Shown here piece by piece: positions 62,522 through 64,000 of a DNA stretch of 64,000 bases. The position numbers and the translations under genes were made by a program. This DNA comes from Segetibacter sp. 3557_3 (lineage in GTDB: Bacteria > Bacteroidota > Bacteroidia > Chitinophagales > Chitinophagaceae). Within the stretch, counting starts at the first letter, position 1; the number at the start of each line of letters is the position of its first letter. Where the stretch lies: positions 930,001-994,000 of the forward strand of contig NZ_SMSK01000001.1 in assembly GCF_004354985.1 (NCBI RefSeq), written 5' to 3'. A model generated the notes under the pieces. The model worked only from the letters and a program-made list of their open reading frames with translations, did no database searches and was not told the DNA's origin.

Positions 62522-64000
62522 TCAGGAGAGCCACACCTTCATCAACGATTTTAATTTCTGCATGTCCAGAGGCTTCGATATGTAGTCTGATGCACCCGCA
62601 GCAATACACTTCTCCTTGTCTTCGGTCATTGCCTTTGCAGTAAGTGCGATAATCGGGAGCCGGGTTAAAGACATCTGCTTCCTGATATAATCCATAGCTT
62701 GGTAACCATCCATGTTTGGCATCATGATATCCATCAATACAATGTCTACCGGTGATGCGTCTGATAACTGCTGCACTGCCTCACGACCATCACAAGCGGT
62801 AAGAATCTCCATTTCCTCCGATTCAAGGGCTGCTGTAAGGGCAAAAATGTTTCGCATATCGTCATCCACCAGTAATGCCTTTTTTCCCTTTAAAATGCCA
62901 TCGCCTAATGCCACTACTTTGTGCTTTTTCTCGGGCATATTTGTTTCCTGCTGTACCTTGTAAAGGAAGAGTTCCAGTTCATCCATCAGCCTTTCCGGAG
63001 ACCAGGAAGAACTTCGAACCACTACATCACTGATCTTTTTAAGTTGGAGATCATCACCTGGTGTAATATCCTCATCCAGGTAAATGATTACCGGTATACC
63101 CGGTGCCATATGGTCGTGTAGCCGGTTAAGTGCTGTAATACCGGGTCCCACGTTTTTTCCAATGTCCGCGATTACACAGTCATATCGTGTGTTGTTTGTC
63201 TTTTCAATTGCTTCTTCAACTGATACGGCAACTTCGCACTGAACGTCAAGCTGACGGTCGGCAATAAGCTTATTCAATACATTATCTTTAAGGTGCTCAC
63301 CCGTAATGAGCAGCACCCGTTTAACATCATTCTGGATGATCTCACCGATCAATACAAAAACATTGTCGAGATCCTTTTTGGATAAGGGCTTTTGTAAATA
63401 GGCAAAAGCGCCAGGCAGAATCGTTGGGTTATCCCGGGCGGTAATGATGTGAACAGGAATGTTCTTTAGTTCATTGTCGCTTTTAATCATCTGCAATACC
63501 GTGGCTCCGTCAATGTCGGGCAAGTGCATATCCAGGATGACAGCACCCGGCTTAAACTTTTTTGCCAGCTGAACACCTTCGTTACCCGTAAGTGCAAGAA
63601 TTGTTTTGAAATCATGGCTGAACCCAAATTGCCTGACAATTTTCGCAAATGTGTCATCGTCTTCAATAACCAGCAAAACTTTGTCACCCGGTTTAATGTC
63701 AAAGCGGTCATCAACTAGTCCTGAAGGGGTTACTGGTGCTTCGCTATGAAGGTTCCTAATATTCAGCGTTTTTGCAGTATCCTTCGACGTGCCTTTGAAT
63801 ATCGGGATGGTAACTTTGAAACGGCTCCCCTTGCCTTCGGTGCTTTCCAGCTTGATGTTCCCACCCAGCATTCGCACAAGTTCCTTCGAAATGGACAGTC
63901 CCAGACCCGTACCGCCATACTTCCTGTTGGTGGCACCATCTGCCTGCTGAAAAGCTTCGAAAATGAGCATTTGTTGAGAAGCAGAAATGCCGATACCGTT
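62522..64000 (-). CDS. Hybrid sensor kinase with three receiver domains (5' part off the window)
   Basis: The visible 493 residues begin inside the HATPase (NGIGIS N-box, then KYGGTGLGLSISKELVRMLGG). Three receiver domains follow: REC1 with LLVIEDDD and AVILDMHLPDIDG; a degenerate middle one (LLITGEHLK, CVIADIGKN) with weak acidic residues; and REC3 with LLVDDDMRN and IVLMDIMMPNMDG. The N-terminal sensor lies beyond the edge. It is first of the visible operon kinase-CheR-CheB-RR kinase. CheB and CheR beside it suggest receptor-like methylation control of the sensor, which is inference. Confidence 0.88.
   Translation of the reverse strand, partial: NGIGISASQQMLIFEAFQQADGATNRKYGGTGLGLSISKELVRMLGGNIKLESTEGKGSRFKVTIPIFKGTSKDTAKTLNIRNLHSEAPVTPSGLVDDRFDIKPGDKVLLVIEDDDTFAKIVRQFGFSHDFKTILALTGNEGVQLAKKFKPGAVILDMHLPDIDGATVLQMIKSDNELKNIPVHIITARDNPTILPGAFAYLQKPLSKKDLDNVFVLIGEIIQNDVKRVLLITGEHLKDNVLNKLIADRQLDVQCEVAVSVEEAIEKTNNTRYDCVIADIGKNVGPGITALNRLHDHMAPGIPVIIYLDEDITPGDDLQLKKISDVVVRSSSWSPERLMDELELFLYKVQQETNMPEKKHKVVALGDGILKGKKALLVDDDMRNIFALTAALESEEMEILTACDGREAVQQLSDASPVDIVLMDIMMPNMDGYQAMDYIRKQMSLTRLPIIALTAKAMTEDKEKCIAAGASDYISKPLDMQKLKSLMKVWLS

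Overview
The window comes from a Bacteroidota chromosome, most likely a member of the Chitinophagaceae or a close relative (family-level placement is inference). Supporting signs are a secreted protein with a type IX secretion (T9SS) C-terminal sorting domain, TonB-dependent receptors with and without a carboxypeptidase-like N-terminal domain, DUF6496, DUF4251 and DUF2723 proteins, LytS/LytTR signalling, and almost no Shine-Dalgarno sequences. Promoters instead fit the Bacteroidota pattern TTTG/TTG followed 15-24 bases later by TAnnTTTG. The DNA looks chromosomal throughout; no phage, transposase or CRISPR array was seen.

Region by region: 0-6 kb holds a 104-bp tandem repeat array, an SDR-like oxidoreductase, murB, a beta-barrel protein and a VWA / AAA+ (MoxR-ChlI-like) pair. 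6-19 kb is envelope-related: a DUF2723 membrane glycosyltransferase-like protein, a T9SS cargo protein, two TonB receptors, beta-barrel and lipoproteins, and several very small proteins. 19-31 kb carries mtaB, an S8 protease with a DinB-like protein, a GNAT acetyltransferase, a thiolase, a lactonase and a five-PAS histidine kinase. 31-41 kb reads as a DNA-protection and stress block: two ferritin-like proteins, a Cys-rich micro-protein, a DUF6496 histone-like protein, the ligD-ku end-joining genes, a Rieske-FAD oxidoreductase, an Asp-rich protein, a CinA-like protein and a DUF892 ferritin-like protein with a histone-like tail. 41-54 kb holds the aroB-aroA-aroC-DUF952 operon, a DEAD-box helicase, an ECF sigma factor next to a fused anti-sigma/trypsin-like protease, a nucleotidyltransferase, a PLP deaminase-like enzyme and lipB. 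54-64 kb has a LytS/LytTR two-component pair, an aldehyde dehydrogenase, a cupin, an orphan AraC-type sensor domain, tRNA-Val(TAC), and an operon of hybrid kinase, CheR, CheB and response-regulator kinase.

The most notable observations are these. Two neighbouring genes (DUF6496 at 33.2 kb and ligD at 35.9 kb) are each interrupted at a poly-A run, and in both a -1 shift (one extra A) restores a full-length family-like protein. Lys/Ala-rich histone-like segments recur in three genes of the same 8 kb. An anti-sigma domain is fused to a periplasmic trypsin-like protease beside its sigma factor. A six-fold CxxC mini-protein starts with TTG. Several genes have promoters so close to the start codon that their mRNAs should be nearly leaderless.

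All calls are from reading the sequence; no database or structure search was run.
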